A stretch of DNA of 37,091 bases, taken from contig NZ_SMKU01000056.1 in the NCBI RefSeq assembly GCF_004349215.1, positions 1-37,091 on the forward strand, given 5' to 3'. The DNA comes from Actinomadura rubrisoli. GTDB lineage: Bacteria; Actinomycetota; Actinomycetes; Streptosporangiales; Streptosporangiaceae. Position numbers and translations under genes: made by a program. Shown here in pieces: positions 17,080 through 25,356 of the stretch (positions are counted from its first letter, which is position 1; every line of letters begins with the position of its first letter). A model generated the notes under the pieces. The model worked only from the letters and a program-made list of their open reading frames with translations, had not been told where the DNA came from and made no database searches.

Positions 17080-18468
17080 ATGGCACGCCGTTCCGATGTG
17101 TTGGACACGATCGTCAACCTCGCCAAGCGTCGGGGCCTGGTCTATCCGTCGAGCGAGATCTACGGCGGGCTCCGCGCCTCCTGGGACTACGGGCCGCTCG
17201 GCGTCGAGTTGAAGAACAACGTCAAGCGGCAGTGGTGGAAGTCCATGGTGCAGGGCCGCGACGACGTCGTCGGCCTCGACTCGTGCGTGATCCTCGCGCG
17301 TGAGGTGTGGGAGGCCAGCGGCCACGTCCAGGCGTTCGTGGACCCGCTCACCGAGTGCCAGTCCTGCCACAAGCGCTTCCGGGCCGACCACCTGGAGGAG
17401 GCGTACGAGGACAAGCACGGCCGCCCCCCGGCGAACGGCCTCGCTGACATCAGCTGCCCCAACTGCGGCGTGAAGGGCTCGTTCACCGAGCCGAAGATGT
17501 TCAACGGCCTGCTCAAGACCTACCTCGGCCCCGTCGAGGACGAGTCCGGCCTGGCCTACCTGCGTCCCGAGACGGCGCAGGGGATCTTCATCAACTATCT
17601 GAACGTCCAGCAGTCCGCGCGCCGCAAGGTGCCGTTCGGGATCGGGCAGATCGGCAAGTCGTTCCGCAACGAGATCACGCCCGGCAACTTCATCTTCCGG
17701 ACCCGCGAGTTCGAGCAGATGGAGATGGAGTTCTTCGTCAAGCCCGGCAGCGACGAGGAATGGCACCAGTACTGGATCGACGAGCGCCTCCAGTGGTACG
17801 TCGACCTCGGCATCCGCAAGGAGAACCTGCGCCTGTACGAGCACCCGGCCGACAAGCTGTCGCACTACTCCAAGCGCACCGTGGACGTGGAGTACCGGTT
17901 CGACTTCGTCGGCACCGAGTGGGGCGAGCTGGAGGGCGTCGCCAACCGCACCGACTACGACCTGACGACGCACTCCAAGGCGTCCGGCACGGACCTGTCG
18001 TTCTTCGACCAGGAGTCCGGCGACCGCTTCACCCCGTACGTGATCGAGCCCGCGGCGGGCGTCGACCGCTGCACGCTCACGTTCATGATGGACGCCTACG
18101 CCGAGGACGAGGCGCCCAACGCCAAGGGCAAGCTGGAGAAGCGCACCGTCATGCGGCTCGACCGGCGGCTCGCCCCGGTCAAGGTCGCGGTCCTGCCGCT
18201 GTCGCGCAACGCCGACCTGTCCCCGAAGGCCCGCGACCTCGCCGCCCGGCTGCGCCGCAACTGGAACGTCGACTTCGACGACGCCGGGGCCATCGGCCGC
18301 CGCTACCGCCGCCAGGACGAGATCGGTACGCCGTTCTGCGTCACCGTCGACTTCGACACCCTGGAGGACGATGCGGTGACCGTCCGGGAACGCGACACGA
18401 TGAGTCAGGAGCGCATCGCGATCGGCCAGGTCGAGGCGTTCCTGGCCGCGCAGCTCATCGGCTGCTGA
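17080..18468 (+). CDS. glyS: Glycine--tRNA ligase (single-chain class II)
   Basis: This charges tRNA-Gly with glycine. The 462-residue enzyme is the homodimeric type. It has [17 protein letters not shown] near the N-terminus, a Cys zinc-binding pair of knuckles (CQSCHKRF and CPNCGVKG), class II motif 2 around [20 protein letters not shown], motif 3 late in the catalytic domain, and an anticodon-binding domain with [20 protein letters not shown]. The ATG at 17080 is 7 nt after GGATGGAGA; the in-frame ATG at 17074 is too close to that site. A 5'-leader hairpin lies upstream, and three copies of GCGCCGCCC follow the stop. The product is usually labelled GlyQS or GlyS. Confidence 0.97.
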   Translation: MARRSDVLDTIVNLAKRRGLVYPSSEIYGGLRASWDYGPLGVELKNNVKRQWWKSMVQGRDDVVGLDSCVILAREVWEASGHVQAFVDPLTECQSCHKRFRADHLEEAYEDKHGRPPANGLADISCPNCGVKGSFTEPKMFNGLLKTYLGPVEDESGLAYLRPETAQGIFINYLNVQQSARRKVPFGIGQIGKSFRNEITPGNFIFRTREFEQMEMEFFVKPGSDEEWHQYWIDERLQWYVDLGIRKENLRLYEHPADKLSHYSKRTVDVEYRFDFVGTEWGELEGVANRTDYDLTTHSKASGTDLSFFDQESGDRFTPYVIEPAAGVDRCTLTFMMDAYAEDEAPNAKGKLEKRTVMRLDRRLAPVKVAVLPLSRNADLSPKARDLAARLRRNWNVDFDDAGAIGRRYRRQDEIGTPFCVTVDFDTLEDDAVTVRERDTMSQERIAIGQVEAFLAAQLIGC

Positions 18469-18469
18469 C

Positions 18470-18496
18470 GCGCCGCCCGCGCCGCCCGCGCCGCCC
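18470..18496 (+). repeat. GCGCCGCCC x3 directly after glyS
   Basis: Three perfect head-to-tail copies of a 9-bp unit begin 2 nt after the glyS stop codon. The rest of 18497-18670 is GC-rich without a supported gene. A half-match to an iron box at 18587-18605 was considered and rejected. Confidence 0.75.
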
Positions 18497-18670
18497 GGCC
18501 GCTCCGCCGGCCCGGCAGGGCAACTGACGGGGCCCGGCGCCCGTGTTCGTCACCTGGCGACGGGTCCGCGCCGCTGAGGTGTGAACTTGGGTTAGGTTGG
18601 CTGGACCGGGCGCCCGCCGTCTTCCCGACGATGGGCGCGGACCCGAACGACCGCCGACGGGAGGCGCCGC

Positions 18671-19138
18671 ATGCGCGACCCTCGCCGCCCGTCGTCCCCC
18701 GAACGTTCCTCGTCCCCCGATCGGCCCTCGTCCCCCGATCGGCCGCCGGTCCTGGTCCGGCTGCTGGTCGTCGCGCTGGGGCTCGTCGGGTTCGTCGTCT
18801 CGCCCGGAGCGCCGGTGGGCGCGCCCGCCGGCGCCGCCGGAGCCGGGACGAACATCGGCGTCCGCGCCGGTGCCGCCCAGAGCACGCCCGTCCGGGGCCG
18901 TGTCCCGCAGCCGAGGCCCGACGACCGCGCCGAGGCCGCCGTCGAGGCCGTCGCCGCCGCGCGGCACATCGCCGGTGCGCCCGTCCACCTCGCCCACGCG
19001 ACGCCCCCGGCACCCGGCGTCGACGTCCGGCCGCCGTCCGTGCGGGTCCTCCGGCCCGCCGCCCGCCACGCGCCGCCCGCCGTCCCGCAGTGGGGCGTGC
19101 CGCGGGGACGCGCCCCACCCACCTCCACAGGGATCTGA
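18671..19138 (+). CDS. Small Pro/Ala-rich membrane-anchored or secreted protein
   Basis: This is a 155-residue protein of unknown function. The N-terminus carries repeated SSPER/SSPDRP units, encoded in part by a perfect 18-bp tandem repeat at 18708-18743. Next comes a hydrophobic segment, PVLVRLLVVALGLVGFVVSP (about 26-45), then a Pro/Ala/Arg/His-rich extracytoplasmic tail. The ATG at 18671 follows GGGAGG with 6-nt spacing, good evidence for translation. It precedes secDF by 66 nt and may be co-transcribed with it. I recognise no domain. Low complexity and high GC mean a non-coding explanation is not excluded. Confidence 0.55.
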   Translation: MRDPRRPSSPERSSSPDRPSSPDRPPVLVRLLVVALGLVGFVVSPGAPVGAPAGAAGAGTNIGVRAGAAQSTPVRGRVPQPRPDDRAEAAVEAVAAARHIAGAPVHLAHATPPAPGVDVRPPSVRVLRPAARHAPPAVPQWGVPRGRAPPTSTGI

Positions 19139-19204
19139 CGTTCCTGTTCGCGGTGCCGCAGGCCGGGAGGCCGCGGCGCCGAAGCCCCTTGTGGAGGTTC
19201 CCCC

Positions 19205-21475
19205 TTGTCTCGCGCCAACGCGGTGCGGGCGGTACTGGCGTTCGCCGTGCTCGCCGCATCGCTCTACTTCGCCTTGACCAAGCCCGCCCGCCTCGGCCTC
19301 GACCTGCGCGGCGGTACCCAGATCGTCCTGGAGACCCAGGACTCCCCGGCGGCGAAGGCCGACCGGGAGTCCACCGACCGCGCCCGGGAGGTGCTGCACC
19401 GCCGGGTCGACGCGCTGGGCGTCGCCGAGGCGTCGATCACCCGGTCGGGCGACCGGCGCCTGATCGTCGAGCTGCCCGACGTGCGGGACCCCGCCCGCGC
19501 GGCGGCGGCGCTCGGCAGGACCGCGCAGCTCACCGCCCATCCCGTCCGCACCGACGACGGCCGTCCCGGCACGGGCGAGCGGGCCGTGCCGGACGAGCAC
19601 GGGCGGCCGATCATGATCGGTCCCGCCGCGCTCACCGGCGACGGCATCGGCTCGGCCGGCGCCTCCTACGACCCCGCGAACCTCGGCGGCTGGACCGTCG
19701 ACATCGCCTTCCGCGGCGGCGGGGGAGGGATCTGGCAGCGGCTGACCGCCAAGGCCGCCTGCGCCGCCGGCGACGAGCGGCGCATCGCCATCGTGCTGGA
19801 CGGCAAGGTGATCTCCTCGCCGCAGGTCACCGACCGCGTCGCGTGCGGCACCGGGATCGCCGGCGGGTCCACGCAGATCACCGGGAGCTTCGGCGCGGAC
19901 GAGGCCGAGGACCTCGCCGCCCTCGTGCAGGGCGGCTCCCTGCCGGTGCCCGTCAAGATGATCGAGCAGCGGGTCGTCGGCCCCACGCTCGGCGACGCCG
20001 CGATCGAGGCCAGCGCACGCGCGGCCGTCATCGGCGTACTGCTGACCGGGCTGTTCATCGTCGCCGTCTACCGCTTCGTCGGCCTGCTGGCCACCGTCGC
20101 GCTCGCCGGGTACGCGCTGATCTCCTACGCGGCCCTCGTCGCCGTCGGCGCCACCCTCACCCTCCCCGGACTGGCCGGGTTCGTGCTGGCCGTCGGCATG
20201 GCGATCGACGCGAACGTGCTGGCCTTCGAGCGGGCCCGGGAGGAGCGCGCCGCCGCGCCCGCCCGGGGACCGAGGGCGGCGCTGTCCACCGGGTTCGCCA
20301 GGGCGTGGTCGGCGATCGCGGACTCCGCCGCCACCACGCTGCTCGCCGGCGGGCTGCTGTTCTTCCTCGCCTCCGGGCCCGTGAAGGGCTTCGGCGTCAC
20401 GCTCACCATCGGCGTCCTGGCCTCGCTGGTGTCGGCGATGCTGCTCAGCCGCGTCCTCACCGATCTCGCCCTCGCGCGCCTTCCCCGGCTCGGACGGTCC
20501 GCCGCGGGCGGGCTCGCCGCGTCCGGGCGGATCCGCCGGTGGCTGGACCGGCGCGAGCCCGACCTGATGAGGCGCCGGCGGCTCTGGCTCGGCCTCTCCG
20601 CGCTCGCGGTCGTCCTCGCGGCCACCGGGATCTTCTCGCGCGGCCTGGACTACGGCGTGGAGTTCACCGGCGGACGGTTCGTCGAGTACTCCACGAACCG
20701 TCCCGTGGACATCGACACGGCCCGGTCCGCCGTCGCCGGTGCCGGTTTCCCGCGCGCGATCGTCCAGACGTCGGGCGATGACGAGATCTCCGTCCGGACG
20801 TCCGACCTCGGCAACGCCGAGGAGAAGCGGATCCACGACGCCCTGGCGGACAAGGGCGGCGGCGCCGTCAAGCAGCGCGACGAGCTGATCGGCCCGAGCC
20901 TCGGCAACGAGCTGCGCACCAAGGCGCTGATCGCGCTCGGGGTGGCCCTGGCCGTCCAGCTCGCCTACCTGACGATCAGGTTCCGCTGGACGTTCGGGGC
21001 CGGCGCCGTCCTCGCCATGTTCCACGACGTGCTGATCGTCACCGGAGTGTTCGCCTGGCTGGGCAAGCCGATCGACGGCGTCTTCCTCGCCGCGCTGCTC
21101 ACCGTCATCGGCTACTCGGTGAACGACTCGGTCGTGGTGTTCGACCGGGTGCGCGAGCTGTGGGGCGCCCGGCCCGGCGCCCGGTTCGCCGAGGTCGCGA
21201 ACCTGGGCGCGCTCCAGACCGTCCCGCGCACCGTCAACACCGGCATGGGCGCGGTCTTCATCCTGGCGGCCCTCGCGGTGCTCGGCGGCGACTCGCTGAC
21301 CGACTTCGCCATCGCGCTCCTGGTCGGCATCGGCGTCGGGACGTACTCCAGCGTCTTCACCGCGACGCCCCTCGCCATCGTCTTCGAGCGCTTCGCCAAG
21401 GCCCCGCCGCCCCGGCCCAAGACGGCGTCGAGGCCGGCTCACCGGGCCCCCGGGGACTCCGGTGCCGTGGTGTAG
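19205..21475 (+). CDS. secDF: Fused protein-export membrane protein SecDF
   Basis: SecD and SecF use the proton-motive force to pull translocating proteins through SecYEG. Here both are in one 756-residue chain. The SecD half has a first TM (about 5-24), LGLDLRGGT at about 30-38, the P1 head domain, and a TM bundle containing AVGMAIDANVLAFERAREE (about 330). The SecF half begins near 475, with GLDYGVEFTGGRFVEYSTN at about 480 and GYSVNDSVVVFDRVRE at about 636. The start is TTG 19205, 8 nt after GGAGG. Actinobacteria normally encode separate secD and secF beside yajC; a fused copy next to glyS suggests a paralogue. The stop lies 1 nt from the convergent gene. Confidence 0.93.
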   Translation: MSRANAVRAVLAFAVLAASLYFALTKPARLGLDLRGGTQIVLETQDSPAAKADRESTDRAREVLHRRVDALGVAEASITRSGDRRLIVELPDVRDPARAAAALGRTAQLTAHPVRTDDGRPGTGERAVPDEHGRPIMIGPAALTGDGIGSAGASYDPANLGGWTVDIAFRGGGGGIWQRLTAKAACAAGDERRIAIVLDGKVISSPQVTDRVACGTGIAGGSTQITGSFGADEAEDLAALVQGGSLPVPVKMIEQRVVGPTLGDAAIEASARAAVIGVLLTGLFIVAVYRFVGLLATVALAGYALISYAALVAVGATLTLPGLAGFVLAVGMAIDANVLAFERAREERAAAPARGPRAALSTGFARAWSAIADSAATTLLAGGLLFFLASGPVKGFGVTLTIGVLASLVSAMLLSRVLTDLALARLPRLGRSAAGGLAASGRIRRWLDRREPDLMRRRRLWLGLSALAVVLAATGIFSRGLDYGVEFTGGRFVEYSTNRPVDIDTARSAVAGAGFPRAIVQTSGDDEISVRTSDLGNAEEKRIHDALADKGGGAVKQRDELIGPSLGNELRTKALIALGVALAVQLAYLTIRFRWTFGAGAVLAMFHDVLIVTGVFAWLGKPIDGVFLAALLTVIGYSVNDSVVVFDRVRELWGARPGARFAEVANLGALQTVPRTVNTGMGAVFILAALAVLGGDSLTDFAIALLVGIGVGTYSSVFTATPLAIVFERFAKAPPPRPKTASRPAHRAPGDSGAVV

Positions 21476-21476
21476 G

Positions 21477-22658
21477 TCAGCGGGGGACGATCGGGCGCTT
21501 CAGGGACTCCGTCAGGCTCTCGGCGAGGCAGGCGACTTGGCGGTGGCCGAGGTCCCAGTCCGCCGCGAGGGGATAGGCGTGGGAGATCCGCTGGGGTTTC
21601 CGGTGCCCCTTGAAGATCTTCCTGTACAGCCTGGCGCAGGCGGCTTCGGCCTTCCGGTCGACCGCCTTCCTCCCCGGGTAGCGGCCCTCGGGCAGGTTGT
21701 GGACGGCGTACACCTCGACCCAGTGCGGCTCGGTGCAGGCGACGATCTGCTGCGCGACGGACCGGTCGGACCACTTCCTGAGGCAGTCGTGCGGCTTCAG
21801 TTCCGCGAAGGTCCTCTTGGTCTGGTCCACGGTCGCGGCGATCGTCGTCGTGAGCGTGTTGGGACCCGAGTAGTGCAGGACGCACGTCACCTCGCGCTCC
21901 CCGGCCCGCCACATCCTCCTGTCGGGCTGGAGGGCGTAGAGGTCCAGGTCCTCGGCGTACCGGCTCCGCGCCGTGTACACGAGCCGCTTCAAGCACTGCC
22001 GCTCCGCCTGCACACTCGTCTCCCGTTCGCCGGGGAACGGCCCGTCCTCCAGCCGGAACTTGACCATGACCTCGCCGTCATGGGGCCGGGTGCACGGCTC
22101 GGCCGTGACGAGGCGGTTGCCGGCGCCTTCCCCCAGCCCGCTGAAGCAGTCGCCGACGCGCAGCGTCGCGATGAACACCTTGCCGCTCTTGCGGATGTGG
22201 CCGGCCTCGTCGCGATCCGCCGAGAACAGGGATCCGACGGCCAGGGTCAGCGCGACCGCGCCGACCACGACCCAGCCGAAGGAGGCGGCGAGCCCGCCGA
22301 TGGCCAGGCCCTTGCCCGTCTCGTTCCGGCGCCCGGCCTGGACGAGCGCGGTGATGCCGAGCCCCACCGCGACAGGTACCAGCCCGACGAGCCCCGTGAC
22401 GAGCGCGGCGACCGCCATCCGGTTCGTCCGGGGAAGGAGGCCGGGCGGCTCGCCGTACCCCATCGGCGCGTACGGCTGCGAAGGCGGAGGCTCGCCGGGG
22501 ATCGGGGGAGAGGGCGGAGGGGCATCCGGAAAGGCCCAGCCCGGCGCGGCCCCGGCCTCCTCGGCGCCGGACTCGCCCGGCTCGGCGCGGCCCGGTTCAG
22601 GGCGGCCCGGCTCGGGCTCCTTCTCTGGGGATGGGTCCGTGTCAGGGGGAGTGTTCAT
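21477..22658 (-). CDS. DUF4190/septum-formation domain membrane protein
   Basis: This is a 393-residue protein. It has a Pro/Glu-rich cytoplasmic N-terminus (about 1-75), a DUF4190-type double TM region (RTNRMAVAALVTGLVGLVPV and a second helix ending VGSLFS), and an extracytoplasmic part with two similar modules. Each module runs from a DC motif through C-x2-PH to a PG and a later Cys (VGDCFSGLGEG with AEPCTRPHDGEV; KPHDCLRKWSD with VACTEPHWVEV). This is the pattern of the Septum_form family, whose role is not well defined. The start is ATG 22658, overlapping the upstream gene's TGA (ATGA, 22655-22658). It converges on secDF with 1 nt between stop codons, and a CACCGG/CCGGTG inverted repeat lies at 21440-21464. 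Confidence 0.8.
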   Translation of the reverse strand: MNTPPDTDPSPEKEPEPGRPEPGRAEPGESGAEEAGAAPGWAFPDAPPPSPPIPGEPPPSQPYAPMGYGEPPGLLPRTNRMAVAALVTGLVGLVPVAVGLGITALVQAGRRNETGKGLAIGGLAASFGWVVVGAVALTLAVGSLFSADRDEAGHIRKSGKVFIATLRVGDCFSGLGEGAGNRLVTAEPCTRPHDGEVMVKFRLEDGPFPGERETSVQAERQCLKRLVYTARSRYAEDLDLYALQPDRRMWRAGEREVTCVLHYSGPNTLTTTIAATVDQTKRTFAELKPHDCLRKWSDRSVAQQIVACTEPHWVEVYAVHNLPEGRYPGRKAVDRKAEAACARLYRKIFKGHRKPQRISHAYPLAADWDLGHRQVACLAESLTESLKRPIVPR

Positions 22659-23254
22659 CGTGAAGGGATCACCGACAGGTCGAGCGGGCCGTCTTTGGGC
22701 AGGACGAGGCAAAGGGCGGCCCGGGCCCCTTCGTCCCATTCCTTGACGCTCGTCCCGAAGAGGCCCGTGAGGAGCGCGGCGACCGCCATCCGGTTCGTCC
22801 GGGGTGGTCGCCTCTTCTGCGAGAGCGAGCCGGGCGGGTCGGGGAGGCCGTCGGGGGCCTCGCGGATCCGGCTCTTCGCGTACTTCGGGAGCCATCCCTT
22901 GCACGCCTGGGACGCCTGGGACGCCTGGTAGACCGTCTGCTGCTCACCGGGATAGGGCCCATCGGCCAGCCGCTTCTCGTCGACCACCTTGCCCTCATGG
23001 GGCTGAGTGCAGAGCAGCGCACTCACCCGGCGCGCGGCGGATGCGGCGAGGCCGGCGATGGCGAGGCCCCTGCCCTTCTCGTTGCGGCGCCCGGACTGGA
23101 CGAAGGCGGCGATGGCGAAGCCGATCACGAGGAGGAGCAGGCCGAGAAGCCCGGTGACCAGTGCCGCTATCGCGAACCGGTTCGTCCGCCGCGGGACGGC
23201 CTGGACCGGCGGGCCGTAGGTGCCCGGCGCGGGGAACGGCGGTGGCGTGGCCAT
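22655..23254 (-). CDS. Truncated mosaic paralogue of the DUF4190/septum-formation protein
   Basis: This is a 199-residue open frame. It has the DUF4190 double TM (RTNRFAIAALVTGLLGLLLL), then jumps straight to RRVSALLCTQPHEGKVVDEK without the GDCF segment. It continues with a module-like stretch ending DGLPDPPGS, followed by a second partial DUF4190 start (RTNRMAVAALLTGLFG) and a short C-terminal end resembling the domain's last strand (KEWDEGARAALCLVL). It looks like in-frame deletions have fused parts of two or three tandem copies. It stays open and is coupled to the downstream gene (ATGA), so it may still be expressed. A SQASQASQA insertion comes from a 9-bp repeat at 22902-22928. It is probably a degenerating duplicate. 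Confidence 0.65.
   Translation of the reverse strand: MATPPPFPAPGTYGPPVQAVPRRTNRFAIAALVTGLLGLLLLVIGFAIAAFVQSGRRNEKGRGLAIAGLAASAARRVSALLCTQPHEGKVVDEKRLADGPYPGEQQTVYQASQASQACKGWLPKYAKSRIREAPDGLPDPPGSLSQKRRPPRTNRMAVAALLTGLFGTSVKEWDEGARAALCLVLPKDGPLDLSVIPSR
22902..22928 (-). repeat. 9-bp tandem repeat inside the mosaic gene
   Basis: Three copies of (G/C)ACGCCTGG lie head to tail. Read on the minus strand they encode the SQASQASQA stretch. The in-frame unit length means copy-number change would not break the frame. Confidence 0.75.
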
Positions 23255-23279
23255 CCCAGGACCGTAGGCGGGCGATCCG

Positions 23280-23311
23280 ACAAAAGGTGCACTCTTCGCA
23301 AATACCTTTGT
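23280..23311. promoter_or_regulatory. Inverted repeat in the divergent region before the 5'-nucleotidase
   Basis: ACAAAAGGT (23280-23288) and ACCTTTGT (23304-23311) form an imperfect inverted repeat, one base bulged, in the 187-bp gap between divergent genes. On the minus strand TTGACA (23314-23309) is a perfect -35 hexamer overlapping the right arm, but no good -10 follows at 16-18 nt. A regulator site is possible. Confidence 0.35.
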
Positions 23312-23441
23312 CAAGTTGTGATCATGGAACGTTTCGACGCGCCGGGCGGCGTTCACCCTGCGATGATCGTGAGGTTGTCCGGCGTCCATCCGGCACTGGT
23401 GATCTTCTGCCGTTCATGGTTATTGCTGCGGAAGGTGCTTT

Positions 23442-25211
23442 GTGTCTCATTTGTCCCGATTGCTGGGCGTATCGTCCCTCGTCGCGCTCGCGGCGGGGGC
23501 CGCGGTCCCGGCCGCGCACGCCGGGCAGGCCGAGCCCGTCGACGTGCAACTGCTGTCCATCACCGACTTCCACGGCTACCTGCAGCCCTACAACGACGCC
23601 GCGAACGGGCAGGTGAGGCTGCCGGACGGAACGACGCTCAAGGTCGGCGGCGCCGCCTACAACGCCGCGCACCTCAAGCGGCTGCGGGACGGGCGGCGCA
23701 ACTCGATCCTGTTCTCCGTCGGCGACAACTTCAGCGGCTGGCCGTTCGAGGTGGACGCGTTCCGGGACGAGCCCACCGTCGAGGTGCTCAACAAGCTCGG
23801 GGTGCGGTTCTCGACGACGGGCAACCACGAGCTGGACGTGTCCGCCGGGTTCCTCAAGGACCACATGATGAAGGGCCGCTGCTTCGGCAGGGTGGACGTC
23901 GACAGCTGCTTCACCGACTCCACCGGCAGGCGGTTCCGGGGCGCGAAGTTCCCCTTCTACACGGGCAACATCGTCGGCGCCAGGACGGGCAAGCCGATCC
24001 TCCAGCCGTACAACATCGAGTGGGTGCGCGGGAAGGGCGGCCGGAAGGTGCCCGTCGGGTTCATCGACCTGACCGTCCCGGACACGCCCGTCGGCTCCAC
24101 GTCCTACCAGCCCGACCTGCGGGCCCTCCCGCTGCTGGAGACCGCGAACCGGTACGCGGCCGAGCTGCGGCGGCGCGGGGTGAAGGCGATCGTGGCGAAC
24201 GTGCACGACGGCGGCTCGGCGGACGGCGCGGGCTTCGACGGGTGCAAGAACCCGTCCGGCCCCGTCATCGACTTCGCCCGGCAGGCGTCGCCCGACATCG
24301 ACGCGATCTTCACCGGGCACTGGCACGCCGGGTTCAACTGCACGCTCCCCGACCCGGCCGGGAACCCCCGCCCGGTGATCGAGGGCCTCAACCACGGCCG
24401 GCTGATCAGCGAGATCGACCTGAAGATCGACCCGCGGAGCGGCGAGGTGCTGCGGAACGGGACCAGGGCCGTCAACCACCCCGTGACCCGCGACGTCCCG
24501 CCGGACCCCGAGGTCCAGCGGATCGCCGACTACTGGACGGCGCGCGGCGCGAAGCGGGCCGCCGAGCCGCTGGCGGCGCAGACCGGCGACCTCACCCGGG
24601 CGCCCAACGCCCACGGCGAGAGCACCATGGGCGACCTGGTGGCGGACGCGCAGTACTGGACGGCCCGGCGGTCCCGGGAGGGCCGCGCCGACCTGGCCCT
24701 CGTCGCCGTCAAGCCCGTCAAGGGCTCGACCGCGGTGGCGCGGGACCTGCCATTCGCCAAGGGCACCGGCGACGGCGACGCCGACGGGCGCGTGACGTTC
24801 GGCGAGGCGTGGAACGCCTACGGGTACGGAAATCCGGTGCTCACCGTCACGGTGACCGGCGAGCAGATCCACCGGGCGTTGGAGCAGCAGTGGCAGGGTG
24901 GGAGGTTCGCGCCGTTCGCCGTGTCGAAGAACGTCCGGTACAGCTACGACGCCACCCGCCCGGAGGGCGACCGGGTCGCGCCGGAGAACGTCGTGATCGA
25001 CGGGAGGCCGCTCGATTCGTCCCGCGAGTACCGGCTGGCGGCGCTGGCCTACACGCTGATCGGCGCCGACGGCTACACGGCGTTCACCGGCTTCGGCGAC
25101 GCGTACCGCAACGACCTGCCCGACCACGAGGCGTTCGCCGCCTACCTCAAGACGATCCGGACGATCACGCCGGCGCCGCTGGACCGCGTCCGCCCGTCCT
25201 CATCCGCCTGA
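23442..25211 (+). CDS. Secreted 5'-nucleotidase / metallophosphoesterase (UshA family)
   Basis: This is a 589-residue exported enzyme that would hydrolyse nucleotides or related phosphoesters outside the cell. After a signal peptide (about 1-28, ending AAHAGQ) comes a calcineurin-like phosphoesterase domain: ITDFHGYLQP, VGDNFSGWPFE, TTGNHELDVS, VANVHDGGS, and FTGHWHAGFNC with the last metal-binding His residues. The C-terminal 5'-nucleotidase domain (about 365-580) includes NAHGESTMGDLVADAQYW. The start is GTG 23442, preceded by GGAAGG. Two calls are possible, 5'-nucleotidase or bifunctional 2',3'-cyclic phosphodiesterase. Its stop codon lies in a duplicated 14-bp segment. Confidence 0.92.
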   Translation: MSHLSRLLGVSSLVALAAGAAVPAAHAGQAEPVDVQLLSITDFHGYLQPYNDAANGQVRLPDGTTLKVGGAAYNAAHLKRLRDGRRNSILFSVGDNFSGWPFEVDAFRDEPTVEVLNKLGVRFSTTGNHELDVSAGFLKDHMMKGRCFGRVDVDSCFTDSTGRRFRGAKFPFYTGNIVGARTGKPILQPYNIEWVRGKGGRKVPVGFIDLTVPDTPVGSTSYQPDLRALPLLETANRYAAELRRRGVKAIVANVHDGGSADGAGFDGCKNPSGPVIDFARQASPDIDAIFTGHWHAGFNCTLPDPAGNPRPVIEGLNHGRLISEIDLKIDPRSGEVLRNGTRAVNHPVTRDVPPDPEVQRIADYWTARGAKRAAEPLAAQTGDLTRAPNAHGESTMGDLVADAQYWTARRSREGRADLALVAVKPVKGSTAVARDLPFAKGTGDGDADGRVTFGEAWNAYGYGNPVLTVTVTGEQIHRALEQQWQGGRFAPFAVSKNVRYSYDATRPEGDRVAPENVVIDGRPLDSSREYRLAALAYTLIGADGYTAFTGFGDAYRNDLPDHEAFAAYLKTIRTITPAPLDRVRPSSSA

Positions 25212-25235
25212 CCGCAGGAAATCCGCCTGACCGCA
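25203..25235 (+). repeat. 14-bp direct repeat at the 5'-nucleotidase stop codon
   Basis: TCCGCCTGACCGCA occurs at 25203-25216, containing the TGA stop, and again at 25222-25235 with a 5-nt spacer. As at leuA, the repeated core is TGACCGC. Confidence 0.7.
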
Positions 25236-25261
25236 CGAAGGGCCCGCCCAGCGGGCGCGAC

Positions 25262-25300
25262 GCCCGCCGTCACCGAGGGGAGACCCCGGTCGCGGCGGGC
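25262..25300. terminator. Terminator-like hairpin between convergent 5'-nucleotidase and GH15 genes
   Basis: GCCCGCCG (25262-25269) pairs with CGGCGGGC (25293-25300), enclosing ACC(ga)GGGG-aga-CCCCGGT. An alternative smaller hairpin GCGGGCG/CGCCCGC at 25251-25267 shares the left arm. It lies between stop codons at 25211 and 25356 and can serve both strands. Confidence 0.65.
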
Positions 25301-25356
25301 ACCGTGCTTCAACAACACCGTGCTTTCAACCACCGTGCTTTGCGAACACCGTGCGT
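25300..25356 (+). repeat. About 16-bp tandem repeat, four copies of CACCGTGCTT
   Basis: CACCGTGCTT begins at 25300, 25316 and 25331, with a fourth diverged copy (CACCGTGCGT) at 25347. Spacings are 16, 15 and 16 nt with variable filler. The last copy ends on the first base of the GH15 stop codon. Confidence 0.75.

Noticed and set aside
16931..17212. Leaderless 93-codon ORF overlapping the glyS start
   Set aside because: It overlaps the well-supported glyS reading frame and encodes the leader hairpin; it has no recognisable protein.
18587..18605. TTGGGTTAGGTTGGCTGGA as an iron (IdeR/DmdR1) box
   Set aside because: Only the left half matches the TTAGGTTAGGCTAACCTAA-type palindrome; the right half lacks symmetry and the downstream gene has no iron link.
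23309..23314. Strong promoter from the TTGACA on the minus strand
   Set aside because: The hexamers 16-18 nt downstream (TGCACC and neighbours) do not resemble a -10, so only the -35 match is recorded.
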